Assembly (NCBI GenBank): GCA_016207025.1
Contig: JACQQM010000152.1
Location: forward strand, 1 to 54,275
DNA length: 54,275 nucleotides
Direction: 5' to 3'
DNA from: Nitrospirota bacterium
Lineage (GTDB): Bacteria > Nitrospirota > Nitrospiria > Nitrospirales > Nitrospiraceae
Shown here piece by piece: positions 16,753 to 25,470 of this stretch. The translations under genes and the position numbers were made by a program. The notes beneath the pieces are model-generated. The model was not told the origin of the DNA. It was given only the letters and a program-made list of their open reading frames with translations, and made no database searches. Position 1 is the stretch's first letter, and each line of letters begins with the position of its first letter.

Positions 16753-17473
16753 CGCGCGCTCCAAAGATAGCGCTCCCGACGCGCACCAGCGTGGCGCCCT
16801 CTTCCACTGCGATCTCGTAATCCTGCGACATGCCCATGGAGAGCTCTTCCAGACGGACCCGATGCAGGGTCGGGCTCGCGAGTGATCGGGCCAATTCGCG
16901 AAGCCGACGGAAATACGGTCTGGCCCCCTCCGCTTCCGCGGTAGGAGGAGGAATGGCCATCAGTCCTTTCACCCCGAGATTCGGCATCCTATCAATCACC
17001 GCCAAGGCGTCGGCCACTCCCGCTGGCGTGAACCCGGTCTTACTGGCCTCTCCTCCGATATTCACCTCCAGCAGCACCGCCTGTCGTAGGCCCGCCTCTC
17101 CCGCGCGGCGGTCGATCTCCGCGGCAAGTTCAAGGCTGTCCACCGAATGGATCAGCCCGAACAGTCCGACGACTGCCTTGACCTTCCGGCGCTGGAGCCT
17201 CCCGATGAAGTGCCAGCTCAGGCCCTCGCGGGGACCGACGGCATCAATCTTGGGGAGCGCCTCTTGGAGACGGTTCTCCCCCAGGATCCTGACGCCGGCC
17301 TGAATCGCCTCGAGGATGCGATCCGCCGAGACGGACTTGGTGGCCGCAAGCAGGCGGATGGTCTCTGGCTGACGGGAGACCCGCTGGGCCGCCCGCCGGA
17401 TGTTGTCAAGGACTGTCCTGACGTTCCGGGCAATGACATCCGACTGAATGACGTCCGCCACACTCCGATCCAA
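16745..17473 (-). CDS. yggS: PLP homeostasis protein YggS/PLPBP
   Basis: About 240 residues. The single PLP-binding domain has the PLP lysine in LLAATKSVSADRI, then LGENRLQEALPKI, WHFIGRLQRRK and the phosphate-binding end LSMGMSQDYEIAV. The protein carries PLP without known catalysis and balances vitamin B6 and amino-acid pools. The start is uncertain. The listed TTG has no ribosome site and abuts a repeat array; a GTG four codons in (ADVIQSDVIARN) follows GGAG closely. It is placed between pgeF and proC as in many bacteria. Confidence 0.92.
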   Translation of the reverse strand: MDRSVADVIQSDVIARNVRTVLDNIRRAAQRVSRQPETIRLLAATKSVSADRILEAIQAGVRILGENRLQEALPKIDAVGPREGLSWHFIGRLQRRKVKAVVGLFGLIHSVDSLELAAEIDRRAGEAGLRQAVLLEVNIGGEASKTGFTPAGVADALAVIDRMPNLGVKGLMAIPPPTAEAEGARPYFRRLRELARSLASPTLHRVRLEELSMGMSQDYEIAVEEGATLVRVGSAIFGARDD

Positions 17474-17557
17474 CGATGAATGAGGAATGCTGAATGATGA
17501 ACTCGGGTACCGCGAAAGGCATCATACACCATTCATCATTCATCGTTCAGCATTCAT
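17474..17557. repeat. Heptad word array B (word TGATGAA)
   Basis: Left arm 17474-17501 is CGATGAA, TGAGGAA, TGCTGAA, TGATGAA. Right arm 17530-17557 is CATTCAT, CATTCAT, CGTTCAG, CATTCAT. The last copy contains the TGA stop of pgeF (17554-17556), and the first copy begins at the yggS start. Confidence 0.85.
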
Positions 17558-18291
17558 CGCTTTTTGTGACGGGTCAACATAATGCCGCTGATCATGGTTC
17601 CATTCACTGTTCCTTCGCGCCGATAGGAATAAAAGAGATCAGGATGGCAGACGGTGCAGAGATTCACGGAGCGGATATGGCCCTCATCAACGCCGGCCGC
17701 TTGCGCCTGGCGCCGGACGAGCGCTCGCAGATCCAACAAGGCTTTCCCCTTGCCGGTCGCCCTCACCACTGACCGCCAATCAGGAAAGCCGACGCGAAGT
17801 TGACTCAGGACCGGCTCATCCACTTCATAGCAACAGGGCCCGACCGAGGGACCGATCCCAACCTGGAGCGATCCCGGCTTCGACCCGAACTGCCGCCGCA
17901 TCACGGACAAAGTCCTGGGGACGATCCCCGCGACGGCGCCGCGCCACCCGGCATGCACCGCCGCCGCCACCATGCGCACCGGATCATATACCAAGACCGG
18001 CACACAATCCGCCGTTCTGACTGTGAGCAGAAGACCGGTTTGGTTTGTCATCAGCGCATCCCAGTTGCCTGGAAAGGTCTCTCCCCTCTTGACTGGGCGG
18101 TCCAAGACCAGCGCATCGGTCCCGTGCACCTGCTCGACTGACACGACAATGACGGGCTCCGAAGACGCTAGACCGGAAGATCCTCTGCCGACGGCCGGAT
18201 GGCCCGAGTGATGGCGGGTCCCGAAAAAATGCCGAACGCCCTCATCCTCGCCAGCGAAAGCCGGCAAGGTGATGATGCCGTACTTCGTCAT
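17554..18291 (-). CDS. pgeF: Peptidoglycan editing factor PgeF (YfiH/laccase-domain family)
   Basis: 245 residues. The metal and active-site residues of the family are present: QVHGTDALV (His), RTADCVPVLV (Cys) and AAVHAGWRGAV (His). CTVCHPDLFYSYRREG is the C-terminal signature. PgeF removes wrongly incorporated L-serine from UDP-MurNAc-Ser in cell-wall precursors; older annotation calls it a polyphenol oxidase. It sits between ftsZ and yggS. Both its ATG (in array C) and its TGA (in array B) fall inside heptad repeat words. Confidence 0.92.
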   Translation of the reverse strand: MTKYGIITLPAFAGEDEGVRHFFGTRHHSGHPAVGRGSSGLASSEPVIVVSVEQVHGTDALVLDRPVKRGETFPGNWDALMTNQTGLLLTVRTADCVPVLVYDPVRMVAAAVHAGWRGAVAGIVPRTLSVMRRQFGSKPGSLQVGIGPSVGPCCYEVDEPVLSQLRVGFPDWRSVVRATGKGKALLDLRALVRRQAQAAGVDEGHIRSVNLCTVCHPDLFYSYRREGTVNGTMISGIMLTRHKKR

Positions 18292-18449
18292 TGGTCATTA
18301 GTCATCGGTCAATGGTAAAACATTAAAATGGTTGATGGTCGATGAATCGAACAGGGAGGCGGCACTCACAATGATCGCCGCTGTTCGCCTTCCCCATTGA
18401 CCATTCATTTACCCATTGACCATTTTCCATTGACCATTAAGCATTCTCT
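18289..18449. repeat. Heptad word array C (word CCATTGA)
   Basis: The left arm from 18289 reads CATTGGT, CATTAGT, CATCGGT, CAATGGT and weaker copies to about 18350. The right arm from 18394 reads CCATTGA, CCATTCA, TTTACCC, ATTGACC, ATTTTCC, ATTGACC, ATTAAGC up to the ftsZ stop. The first copy contains the pgeF start codon. Confidence 0.8.
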
Positions 18450-19634
18450 TCAGTCTCCCTGCTTTCTGAGGAACGTCGGGACATCCCATTCATCGTCCAT
18501 GACCAGCCCCAATCGTTCCTGTGCCTCTTTCTGGGCAGTCAACCGACGCAGGAACGTCGGACGCTCCAGCGCCTTGGGCGGCAACTCGGGCGCCAGCGCA
18601 CGCACGGCGGCCAGGGCCGGCTGCGGGGTCCGAATCGTCGCCGGTCTCTCGAGCACGCTGGACTTCGTGGTCGGCTCCTCGCGCTCGAATCCGGTCGCAA
18701 TCACGGTCACGACAAGATCATCGCCCATGTCGGGGTTGATCACCTGCCCCACGATAATGTTGGCCTGAGGATCGGCCGCTTCCCTGATAATCGAGGCCGC
18801 CTCATCCACTTCATGCAGCGACATGCTGGGGCCGCCCGTGATATTCAACAGGACTCCGCGCGCGCCTTCCACGCTGCCGTCCTCCAGGAGGGGGCTCGAG
18901 ATCGCTCTCTGCGCCGCCTCGGACGCGCGGTCCGTGCCTCGCGAGACCCCCATCCCCATCACCGCACGGCCGGTGTAAGTCATGACGGTCTGGACATCCG
19001 CAAAGTCCACATTCACATGGCCCGTGGTCGTAATCACATCGGCAATACCCTGGATCCCCTGCCGTAATACATCGTCGGCCACCTTGAACGCCTCGAGAAG
19101 CGGGGTGGTCTTGTCTACGATCCCCAACAGCCGTTGATTCGGAATCACCAGCAGCGTATCCACGTGCTTTTTCAATTCCCGGAGCCCTTCCTCAGCATGG
19201 CTCATCCGCCGATGTCCTTCATACTGGAACGGCTTCGTCACCACCCCGACGGTGAGAATGCCGAGTTCGCGGGCGATGCTGGCCACAACCGGCGCGGCGC
19301 CGGTGCCGGTCCCGCCGCCCATCCCGGCCGTGACGAAGACCATCTCGGCCCCTTCCAGGCTTTCCCGGATGCTATCCTTGCTCTCCAGCGCCGCTTCTCT
19401 GCCCACCTCCGGCTTGGCCCCCGCACCCAGGCCGCGCGTCCGCTCCGGACCAAGTTGGATCTTGAAGGGGGCCAGCGACTTCCCCAGCGCCTGGACATCG
19501 GTATTGGCCGCGATGAACTCCACGCGGTTGAGCCCCGATCCGATCATCGTGTTCACCGCATTGCAGCCGGCGCCGCCGATGCCCATCACCTTGATGCGAA
19601 CCGGCATGATGTCATCTTCTTGATAAGAGAACAT
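18450..19634 (-). CDS. ftsZ: Cell division GTPase FtsZ
   Basis: 394 residues from the ATG at 19634, with GGGAGGG upstream; the frame extends 23 codons further but without family similarity. The tubulin signature is [30 protein letters not shown] starts the nucleotide-binding domain, and the T7 synergy loop [11 protein letters not shown] contains the catalytic aspartates. A variable linker (about residues 325-375) leads to the conserved C-terminal peptide [11 protein letters not shown], which binds FtsA. It forms the Z ring. It follows ftsA by 75 bases. Confidence 0.97.
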   Translation of the reverse strand: MFSYQEDDIMPVRIKVMGIGGAGCNAVNTMIGSGLNRVEFIAANTDVQALGKSLAPFKIQLGPERTRGLGAGAKPEVGREAALESKDSIRESLEGAEMVFVTAGMGGGTGTGAAPVVASIARELGILTVGVVTKPFQYEGHRRMSHAEEGLRELKKHVDTLLVIPNQRLLGIVDKTTPLLEAFKVADDVLRQGIQGIADVITTTGHVNVDFADVQTVMTYTGRAVMGMGVSRGTDRASEAAQRAISSPLLEDGSVEGARGVLLNITGGPSMSLHEVDEAASIIREAADPQANIIVGQVINPDMGDDLVVTVIATGFEREEPTTKSSVLERPATIRTPQPALAAVRALAPELPPKALERPTFLRRLTAQKEAQERLGLVMDDEWDVPTFLRKQGD

Positions 19635-19709
19635 CGCGTTCCCTCCCTTCGAGTGGCTGGTGGTGACCGCCGACACCCCTGCCGGTAACCGGTCCCCACG
19701 CATCCTGAG

Positions 19710-20945
19710 TTAGAAAAATTCGAGCATCCAATTTCTCATCCGGTCAAACACCCTGCCCATCCGTCTGCCGTTCCGAAGGCCGGCGGTTTCCAGCTCGTCC
19801 GCGTGATGCCGGGCGTGCAAAATCAACCCGACGCCGGTCGCGTACATGGGATTGCTGACGATATCTCGCAGTCCTCCCACGCCGCTTGGAACGCCACGCC
19901 GGACCGGAAGGTCCAGCACCCGTTCCGCCGCCTCGGGCATCCCTTCCAGCATGGAGGTGCCGCCGGTGATGACAACGCCGGCTGCCAGCATGCCTTCGTA
20001 TCCCGTGCGCGTGATTTCGCGGTGCACCAAGTCAAACATTTCCTCCACGCGCGGCTCGATGATCTCGGCCAGAAGTTTTCTGGGCACGGTACGGGTCGGC
20101 CGGTCGCCGACGCCGGGGACCTCCAAGGTCTCGTCGTCTTTGACCAGCTCCGCCAAGGCGAGGCCGTGCCGGATCTTGATCTTTTCAGCCTCGGCTTGCG
20201 GGGTGCGGAGCCCGATCGCGATATCGGTGCTGAGGTGTTGGCCGCCGATCGGTAGCACCGCCGTGTGCCGGATACTGCCCTCGGCAAAGATCGCCAGATC
20301 AGTCGTGCCTCCGCCCAGATCCACCATGGCGATGCCCAGCTCCCGCTCCTCAGGACTGAGAACCGCTTCGCTGGAGGCCAACGGCTGCAGCACGATGTCC
20401 ACCACATCCAACCCCGCCTTGTTGACGCTCTTGATGAGGTTCTGAGCCGAGGTCACCGCACCCGTGATGATGTGCACATCCACTTCGAGTCGGGTACCGG
20501 ACATGCCCAGCGGCTCCCGGATGCCGTCTTGATCGTCCACCATAAATTCGCGGGGGAGGACATGCAGGATGCGCCGGTCTTGCGGAAGGACTGCCACGGC
20601 GCGAGCCGTCTCGATGGCGCGCTGCACATCGCTTCTGGTGACTTCCTGTTTTTTCAGCGCCACCACCCCCTTCGAATTGCCTCCCGAGATGTGACTGCCG
20701 GCAATGCCGGTATAGACCGAGTTGATCTGAACCGCGGCCATGAGCTCCGCCTCTTCCACCGCTTTCTTGATGGACTCGACGGTGCTCTCGATATTGACCA
20801 CGACTCCCTTGCGGAGGCCTCGGGAGGGGCTCGAGCCAACCCCGATGATGTTGACCGCACCTTCCTCCGTCACCTCGGCCACGATGGCACAAATCTTGGT
20901 TGTGCCGATGTCCAGCCCCACCAGGATATGGTCTCGCTTGGCCAC
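19710..20945 (-). CDS. ftsA: Cell division protein FtsA
   Basis: 411 residues from a GTG start with GGGGGTGA upstream. Actin-like fold: phosphate 1 motif LVGLDIGTTKICAIVAEV, phosphate 2 motif MVDLGGGTTDLAIF and adenosine motif GVVITGGTSMLEGM. The last residues MRNWMLEFF form the amphipathic membrane-targeting helix. FtsA tethers FtsZ filaments to the membrane and recruits later division proteins. It lies 6 bases after ftsQ. Confidence 0.96.
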   Translation of the reverse strand: MAKRDHILVGLDIGTTKICAIVAEVTEEGAVNIIGVGSSPSRGLRKGVVVNIESTVESIKKAVEEAELMAAVQINSVYTGIAGSHISGGNSKGVVALKKQEVTRSDVQRAIETARAVAVLPQDRRILHVLPREFMVDDQDGIREPLGMSGTRLEVDVHIITGAVTSAQNLIKSVNKAGLDVVDIVLQPLASSEAVLSPEERELGIAMVDLGGGTTDLAIFAEGSIRHTAVLPIGGQHLSTDIAIGLRTPQAEAEKIKIRHGLALAELVKDDETLEVPGVGDRPTRTVPRKLLAEIIEPRVEEMFDLVHREITRTGYEGMLAAGVVITGGTSMLEGMPEAAERVLDLPVRRGVPSGVGGLRDIVSNPMYATGVGLILHARHHADELETAGLRNGRRMGRVFDRMRNWMLEFF

Positions 20946-20951
20946 CGCTGG

Positions 20952-21884
20952 TCACCCCCTTTCGCGGACGATCACTTTGCCCGGGTATCGCAGGTCAATT
21001 TCCGGACATCCATCGCCTGCATGGCTTGGCTCCGTGCAATGGGTGACGATCTCGCCCTTCTTGCCGTCCGCGCTGGCGTGAAGGGCCGGGCACCCATTGC
21101 CCGGGGTACCCGTTGCTCCTTCGGTTGCAACGGGTCGGAAGCAACGGGTGGTGACCTTCCGGTATCGGTCCCATTTCTCTTCAAACGGCGAGGGGCCAAA
21201 GTGGAAGCGGAGCCCTTTGATGTAGCCCACCGCGTTCTCAGGATTCCCCACATCCACCTCGGGCCGGCCATCGAACTCCTGGCCCAGCAGGCCGGCTAAT
21301 CTCATTCCGATCCGGGCCGCCGCACGGGCGCTTGGCTCTCTCATCATGAGCCCGTTTGGATCAATGCCCACCAGGAGTGGCAGGCCAGGGTCTTCTTCCT
21401 TTCCCAGGACAGACAGGACAAATCCCTCATCGTCCAGCAACAGCGTCGAGGAGGGGGTTCTCAAAATCGCCTCGGGCCGGCGTTCGGTGATGGTGACGAC
21501 GAGTGTGTGAAGAAGCGCACGGCTCAACGACGCGTCTTTGATCCAGGGGTGGGACTTCAACCGATCAACCATCTGTCTCGGATGCACCGAGTACAGCGAC
21601 TCACCAGTTTGAAGCCCCAGCCGATCCAATACCTCCTGGCGGGTCACCTGGTGCGCTCCGGTCACAGTCACTTCGCGCACCTCGAACCAGTCGGCGACGA
21701 CCGGTCCGGCCGCCCGGTACGCCACGGCGGATCCCCAGCCACCCACGCAGAGCACCACCAGCCACACCGCACGCTTCAACAGCCGCCTAGCCGGACCGAC
21801 GCTTCGCCGTCTTGAGCCGGACGGCAGGGACTGCTTCGGCACATTGGGACGCGGACCGTGCCTCTGGCCAGTCCAGCCTTTCAC
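20952..21884 (-). CDS. ftsQ: Cell division protein FtsQ with an unusual internal insertion
   Basis: 310 residues. A basic cytoplasmic tail is followed by one membrane helix (about residues 38-58), then the POTRA domain (FEVREVTVTGAHQVTRQEVL) and the beta domain (HPWIKDASLSRALLHTLVV, TITERRPEAI). The C-terminus resumes with EIDLRYPGKVIVRERG. Between the KWDRYRKV region and EIDLRY about 50 residues (roughly 245-293), rich in Cys, Gly, Thr and His, are foreign in style. They are encoded by an array of inverted 9-base words (see repeat at 21036-21149). FtsQ links early and late divisome proteins. ftsQ is followed directly by ftsA. Confidence 0.9.
   Translation of the reverse strand: MKGWTGQRHGPRPNVPKQSLPSGSRRRSVGPARRLLKRAVWLVVLCVGGWGSAVAYRAAGPVVADWFEVREVTVTGAHQVTRQEVLDRLGLQTGESLYSVHPRQMVDRLKSHPWIKDASLSRALLHTLVVTITERRPEAILRTPSSTLLLDDEGFVLSVLGKEEDPGLPLLVGIDPNGLMMREPSARAAARIGMRLAGLLGQEFDGRPEVDVGNPENAVGYIKGLRFHFGPSPFEEKWDRYRKVTTRCFRPVATEGATGTPGNGCPALHASADGKKGEIVTHCTEPSHAGDGCPEIDLRYPGKVIVRERG
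21036..21149. repeat. Palindromic word array inside ftsQ (word GCAAYGGGT)
   Basis: Five copies of one 9-base word in both senses: GCAATGGGT 21036-21044, ACCCATTGC 21092-21100, ACCCGTTGC 21108-21116, GCAACGGGT 21127-21135 and 21141-21149. The last two are 14 bases apart. The whole stretch keeps the ftsQ frame open. Confidence 0.75.
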
Positions 21885-21903
21885 CGGATGAACCTCCTCA
21901 CGC

Positions 21904-21976
21904 TGGATGCGGAACGATGAATGATGAATTTCCGTATCGTGCTTTCAGCGTTCATCGCTCATCATTCAGCATCCCG
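21904..21976. repeat. Heptad word array D (word TGAATGA)
   Basis: Left arm 21904-21931 is TGGATGC, GGAACGA, TGAATGA, TGAATTT. Right arm 21949-21976 is CGTTCAT, CGCTCAT, CATTCAG, CATCCCG. The ddl stop codon (21966-21968) lies inside the right arm. Confidence 0.8.
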
Positions 21977-22907
21977 CTGTTTGGCGCGCGAGAGCGGACT
22001 GAAGAATCCGTTCGGTCAACGACTCGTAATCAATGCCGGCCTGGGCCGCCGCCTTCGGCAAGAGACTGGTCTCGGTCATGCCGGGGATGGTATTGATCTC
22101 CAAGACATAGGGCCGGCCTTGGCGAGTGACTCGAAAGTCCACCCGCGCCGCCCCCTCGCACCCAATGACCTGATAGGCCCGCACCGCCAAATCCTGCACC
22201 CGCCGTCGCACCGTCGAAGGCAACGGAGCCGGGCAGAGGTACTGCGTACGGCCCTTTTCATATTTGGCTTCGTAATCGTAGAACCCGCCGGGAGCGACGA
22301 TTTCGACCGTGGGGAGGGCCGCTCCATCGAGGACGGACACCGCGATTTCTCGCCCGGCGACGTAAGCCTCCACCACCGCCTCCTGATCGAAGGCATGGGC
22401 GCGCCGCAGCGCAGCAGCCCAGTCGGAGGCGCGGCGGACGATTGTGACGCCTATGGTGGAGCCCTGCGCAGCCGGCTTGACGACAACCGGCCAGCGCAAC
22501 CCCGCGGGGGGCACTCTCGTTCGGCCGGCGCCCTGTCGCCCTGCCCGCACCACCGTTCCAGGCGGAACCGGAATGCCGTGACAGGCCATGAGCGCTTTCG
22601 CGGTCGGTTTGTGCATGGCCATCGCGCTGGCCCTCACGCCCGATCCGGTGTACGGCATCCCGATCACCTCCAACAGGCCCTGGATCGTGCCGTCTTCCCC
22701 GCCGGGGCCGTGCAGGGCCAGGAACGCCATGTCCACCTTTTTCTCCCGCAACTGCTGCAGCACGGAGGCGTCCGCATCGATGGCCACCGCATCATAGCCG
22801 CGGCGGAGAAGGGCGCGGTGCACCGCCTGGCCGGTCCTCAGGGAGATTTCCCGCTCGGCCGACCGCCCGCCCATCAGGACCCCGATGCGCGCCTGTGTCA
22901 GTGGCAT
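21966..22907 (-). CDS. ddl: D-alanine-D-alanine ligase
   Basis: 313 residues from the ATG at 22907 (MPLTQARIGVLMGGRSAERE); the longer frame upstream reads through a repeat array. ATP-grasp enzyme. LMGGRSAEREISL is the N-terminal D-Ala site and HGPGGEDGTIQGLLE is the second motif. PVVVKPAAQGSTIGVT binds ATP, and RVDFRVTRQGRPYVLEINTI with PGMT carries the Mg and D-Ala residues. It makes the D-Ala-D-Ala dipeptide for MurF. It lies between murB and ftsQ, as in many dcw clusters. The final residues and stop codon come from the repeat array. Confidence 0.95.
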   Translation of the reverse strand: MPLTQARIGVLMGGRSAEREISLRTGQAVHRALLRRGYDAVAIDADASVLQQLREKKVDMAFLALHGPGGEDGTIQGLLEVIGMPYTGSGVRASAMAMHKPTAKALMACHGIPVPPGTVVRAGRQGAGRTRVPPAGLRWPVVVKPAAQGSTIGVTIVRRASDWAAALRRAHAFDQEAVVEAYVAGREIAVSVLDGAALPTVEIVAPGGFYDYEAKYEKGRTQYLCPAPLPSTVRRRVQDLAVRAYQVIGCEGAARVDFRVTRQGRPYVLEINTIPGMTETSLLPKAAAQAGIDYESLTERILQSALARQTAGC

Positions 22908-22922
22908 AGAAACCGGTTCCTT

Positions 22923-23040
22923 TGGTTTATCTGGTTTGTTTGGTTTGCCTGGTTTGTGTCGAGGACGAGAATTATCAAGCCTCAGCCTCATGCGACCTGC
23001 CCGCCCGCACCAGACAAACCAGAAAAACTCGACAAACCTC
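22923..23040. repeat. Nonamer word array E (word TGGTTTGTY)
   Basis: Left arm 22923-22958 is TGGTTTATC, TGGTTTGTT, TGGTTTGCC, TGGTTTGTG. Right arm 23010-23040 is CCAGACAAA, CCAGAAAAA, CTCGACAAA, CCTC. This is the only array with a 9-base rather than 7-base period. It fills the gap between the murB stop and the ddl start. Confidence 0.8.
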
Positions 23041-23049
23041 TTTTACCGT

Positions 23050-24009
23050 TCATGGTTGTCCGACGATTTTGAGCTCCAGCTCCAGCGTCACGCCGGTCTT
23101 CTCCTCCACGGTGCGCCCCACCTTTTTGATCAACGCGATCACATCGGCGGCGCTGGCTCGCCCCAGATTCACGACAAAATTGCCGTGCTTCTCGGACACC
23201 TGCGCATCACCGACGCGAGCGCCCTTGAGTCCGACGGTCTCGATCAGACGGCCCGCTGCCTCGCGTCCTGGATTTTTGAACACGCACCCCGCGCTGGGAA
23301 GCGTCAAGGGTTGGGTGTCCTTCCGGTACCGCAGGTACTCCTTGACGACCGATTCAATCTTCTCCCGCGCCGCTGGGTTGAGCTGCAGCCAGACCCCGAC
23401 CACGATGCCGCGCGGCAGCCGGGCCCGGCGGTAGCTGAACTCGATGGCCGAGGCCGGGCAGTCAACAATTCGCCCCGTGGGGTCCACCAGTCTCACCGCT
23501 TTGACGGCCTCCTTCATTTCGCCGAGCCGCGTGCCGGCGTTCATCACGACGCATCCGGCCACCGTGCCCGGGATGCCAGCGGCCCACTCGAGCCCGCCCA
23601 GGGACCGGCTGATGGCATGACGCATCAGCGTGGGCATCCCCACGCCGCCCTCGGCGTAGACCACGCCATGCGGCTCGTCCTTGATGGCATTCAATTTCGA
23701 GAGGCTGACCACGACTCCCCGGATGCCCTTATCGCGCACCAGCAGATTGGTGCCCCCGATCACGAAGATCGGAACCTTTGCTGCCCGCGCCTGCCTCACC
23801 AGCCTGCACAGATCCTCTACATCGGCCGGGAAGACGAGCACATCCGCCGGTCCGCCGATGCGGAACGACGTGAAGTCCCGCAGCGGCGCATTGAACCGGA
23901 CCTCCCCCCGCACGCCCTCGACCATCGTATGCAGATCGCGCGCGGCGACGCCGCTTTTCTTCTTCACCCGGTCCGCTCTATGGTGGTGACGGGCGCCGTC
24001 GTTCTGCAT
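23050..24009 (-). CDS. murB: UDP-N-acetylenolpyruvoylglucosamine reductase
   Basis: 319 residues. FAD-binding (PCMH-type) domain: FTSFRIGGPADVLVFP, FVIGGTNLLVRDKGIRG and GLEWAAGIPGTVAGCVVMNAG. The C-terminal MurB domain has PSAGCVFKNP (Cys at the proton-donor position) and a type-II short form with GDAQVSEKHGNFVVN. It reduces UDP-GlcNAc-enolpyruvate to UDP-MurNAc. It starts 14 bases after murC, in the order murG-murC-murB-ddl. Confidence 0.95.
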   Translation of the reverse strand: MQNDGARHHHRADRVKKKSGVAARDLHTMVEGVRGEVRFNAPLRDFTSFRIGGPADVLVFPADVEDLCRLVRQARAAKVPIFVIGGTNLLVRDKGIRGVVVSLSKLNAIKDEPHGVVYAEGGVGMPTLMRHAISRSLGGLEWAAGIPGTVAGCVVMNAGTRLGEMKEAVKAVRLVDPTGRIVDCPASAIEFSYRRARLPRGIVVGVWLQLNPAAREKIESVVKEYLRYRKDTQPLTLPSAGCVFKNPGREAAGRLIETVGLKGARVGDAQVSEKHGNFVVNLGRASAADVIALIKKVGRTVEEKTGVTLELELKIVGQP

Positions 24010-24023
24010 CGTGGACCCCGCGC

Positions 24024-25403
24024 TCAGAGACGCTCCATGAGTTCGAGCCCGGCCTTCCAGATGTCGCCGGCGCCGAGCGTGACTACCAGATCACCGGCCT
24101 TCAGGAAGGGCAAGACTTGCTCCACCAGAGTTTCTTTCCGCGCCACCCAGGTCACGGAGGGATGTCCCGCCGCTTGTATCGCCTCGGCCAGCTTCTCGCC
24201 GGAGACGCCGGGAATCGCCGGTTCCCCGGCCGGGTAGATCTCGGTGACGAAGACGGCATCGGCCTGGTCGAATGCGTGCGCGAACTCGCCGAGCAGGTCG
24301 CGCGTGCGCGTGTACCGGTGCGGCTGGAAGAGCACCACCAGCCGGCGCGCCCACCCCTGCTTCGCGGCCGAGAGCGTGGCGCGGATCTCGGTGGGGTGAT
24401 GCCCGTAGTCGTCCACGACCATGATCCCCCCCTTCTCCCCGCGCAACTGAAAGCGCCGCTCGACGCCGGTAAATGCCACCAACCCTTTTCGGATCAAATC
24501 AACCGGCACGTCCAGCTCCATCCCCACCGCAATCGCGACCAGCGCGTTGGAGACATTGTGAATGCCCGGCGTCGAGAGACGGAACGGGCCCAGGCTTTTC
24601 CCTCGGAACGAGGCCCGGAACTCCGATTCCCACTGCTTGAGGGTGATCTCTGTCGCCCGGAAGTCAGGTGGCGGCGATCCGGCCTGCTCCCGGAGCCCAT
24701 AGGTCTGGTACCGCTTCTCCACCCGAGGAAGCAGAGCGCGCACCCGCTCGTCGTCGGCGCACAGGACCGCCAGCCCGTAGAACGGAACCCGGTTGACGAA
24801 CTCCAGAAAGCTGTCCTGCAGGCGCTCCAGGGATCCGTAATGATCCAGGTGCTCCCGGTCGATGTTGGTCACCGCCACGATGGCCGGGGAGAGTTTCAGG
24901 AACGACCCATCGCTCTCATCCGCCTCCGCCACCAGCAAATCGCTGCGTCCAAGCCGGGCGTGGCTGCCGAGCGCGTTGACTTTTCCGCCGATCACGATCG
25001 TGGGATCCAGGCCGGCCTGCGCCAGCACCGCCGCCACCATGGACGTGGTCGTGGTCTTGCCGTGCGCGCCGGCGATGGCGATGCCGTACTTCAGCCGCAT
25101 TAACTCGGCCAGCATCTCGGCACGGGGAATGACCGGGATCACTCTGGCCCGCGCGGCCACCACCTCCGGATTCGTCGGCGACACGGCCGAGGAGACCACC
25201 ACCACCTGCGCATCCCCGACGTTCGACTCGTGATGCCCGATGAAGATCCGGCCACCCAGTTCTTCCAGTCGTCGGATGGTGTCCGTATAGTGCAGGTCGG
25301 AGCCGGTGACCTTGTAGCCCAGGGTAAGCAGCACCTCCGCAATCCCGCTCATGCCGGCCCCGCCGATTCCCACCAAGTGAATATGCTGGATCTTTCTGAA
25401 CAT
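24024..25403 (-). CDS. murC: UDP-N-acetylmuramate-L-alanine ligase
   Basis: 459 residues from the ATG at 25403 (MFRKIQHIHLVGIGGAGMSG), the standard MurC start; the frame continues upstream into murG without similarity. The Rossmann motif GIGGAGMSGIA is followed by the ATP-binding loop AGAHGKTTTTSMVA and the central EADESDGSFL. VDDYGHHPTEI and FQPHRYTRT mark the C-terminal domain. It adds the first amino acid of the stem peptide. It lies 67 bases after murG. Confidence 0.96.
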   Translation of the reverse strand: MFRKIQHIHLVGIGGAGMSGIAEVLLTLGYKVTGSDLHYTDTIRRLEELGGRIFIGHHESNVGDAQVVVVSSAVSPTNPEVVAARARVIPVIPRAEMLAELMRLKYGIAIAGAHGKTTTTSMVAAVLAQAGLDPTIVIGGKVNALGSHARLGRSDLLVAEADESDGSFLKLSPAIVAVTNIDREHLDHYGSLERLQDSFLEFVNRVPFYGLAVLCADDERVRALLPRVEKRYQTYGLREQAGSPPPDFRATEITLKQWESEFRASFRGKSLGPFRLSTPGIHNVSNALVAIAVGMELDVPVDLIRKGLVAFTGVERRFQLRGEKGGIMVVDDYGHHPTEIRATLSAAKQGWARRLVVLFQPHRYTRTRDLLGEFAHAFDQADAVFVTEIYPAGEPAIPGVSGEKLAEAIQAAGHPSVTWVARKETLVEQVLPFLKAGDLVVTLGAGDIWKAGLELMERL

Positions 25404-25470
25404 CTTCGTTCGGCGCCACCCATTCAGGCCGTTGCGCGCGTTGCGTTCGTCAGAAGGAATCTCTTTCCGG

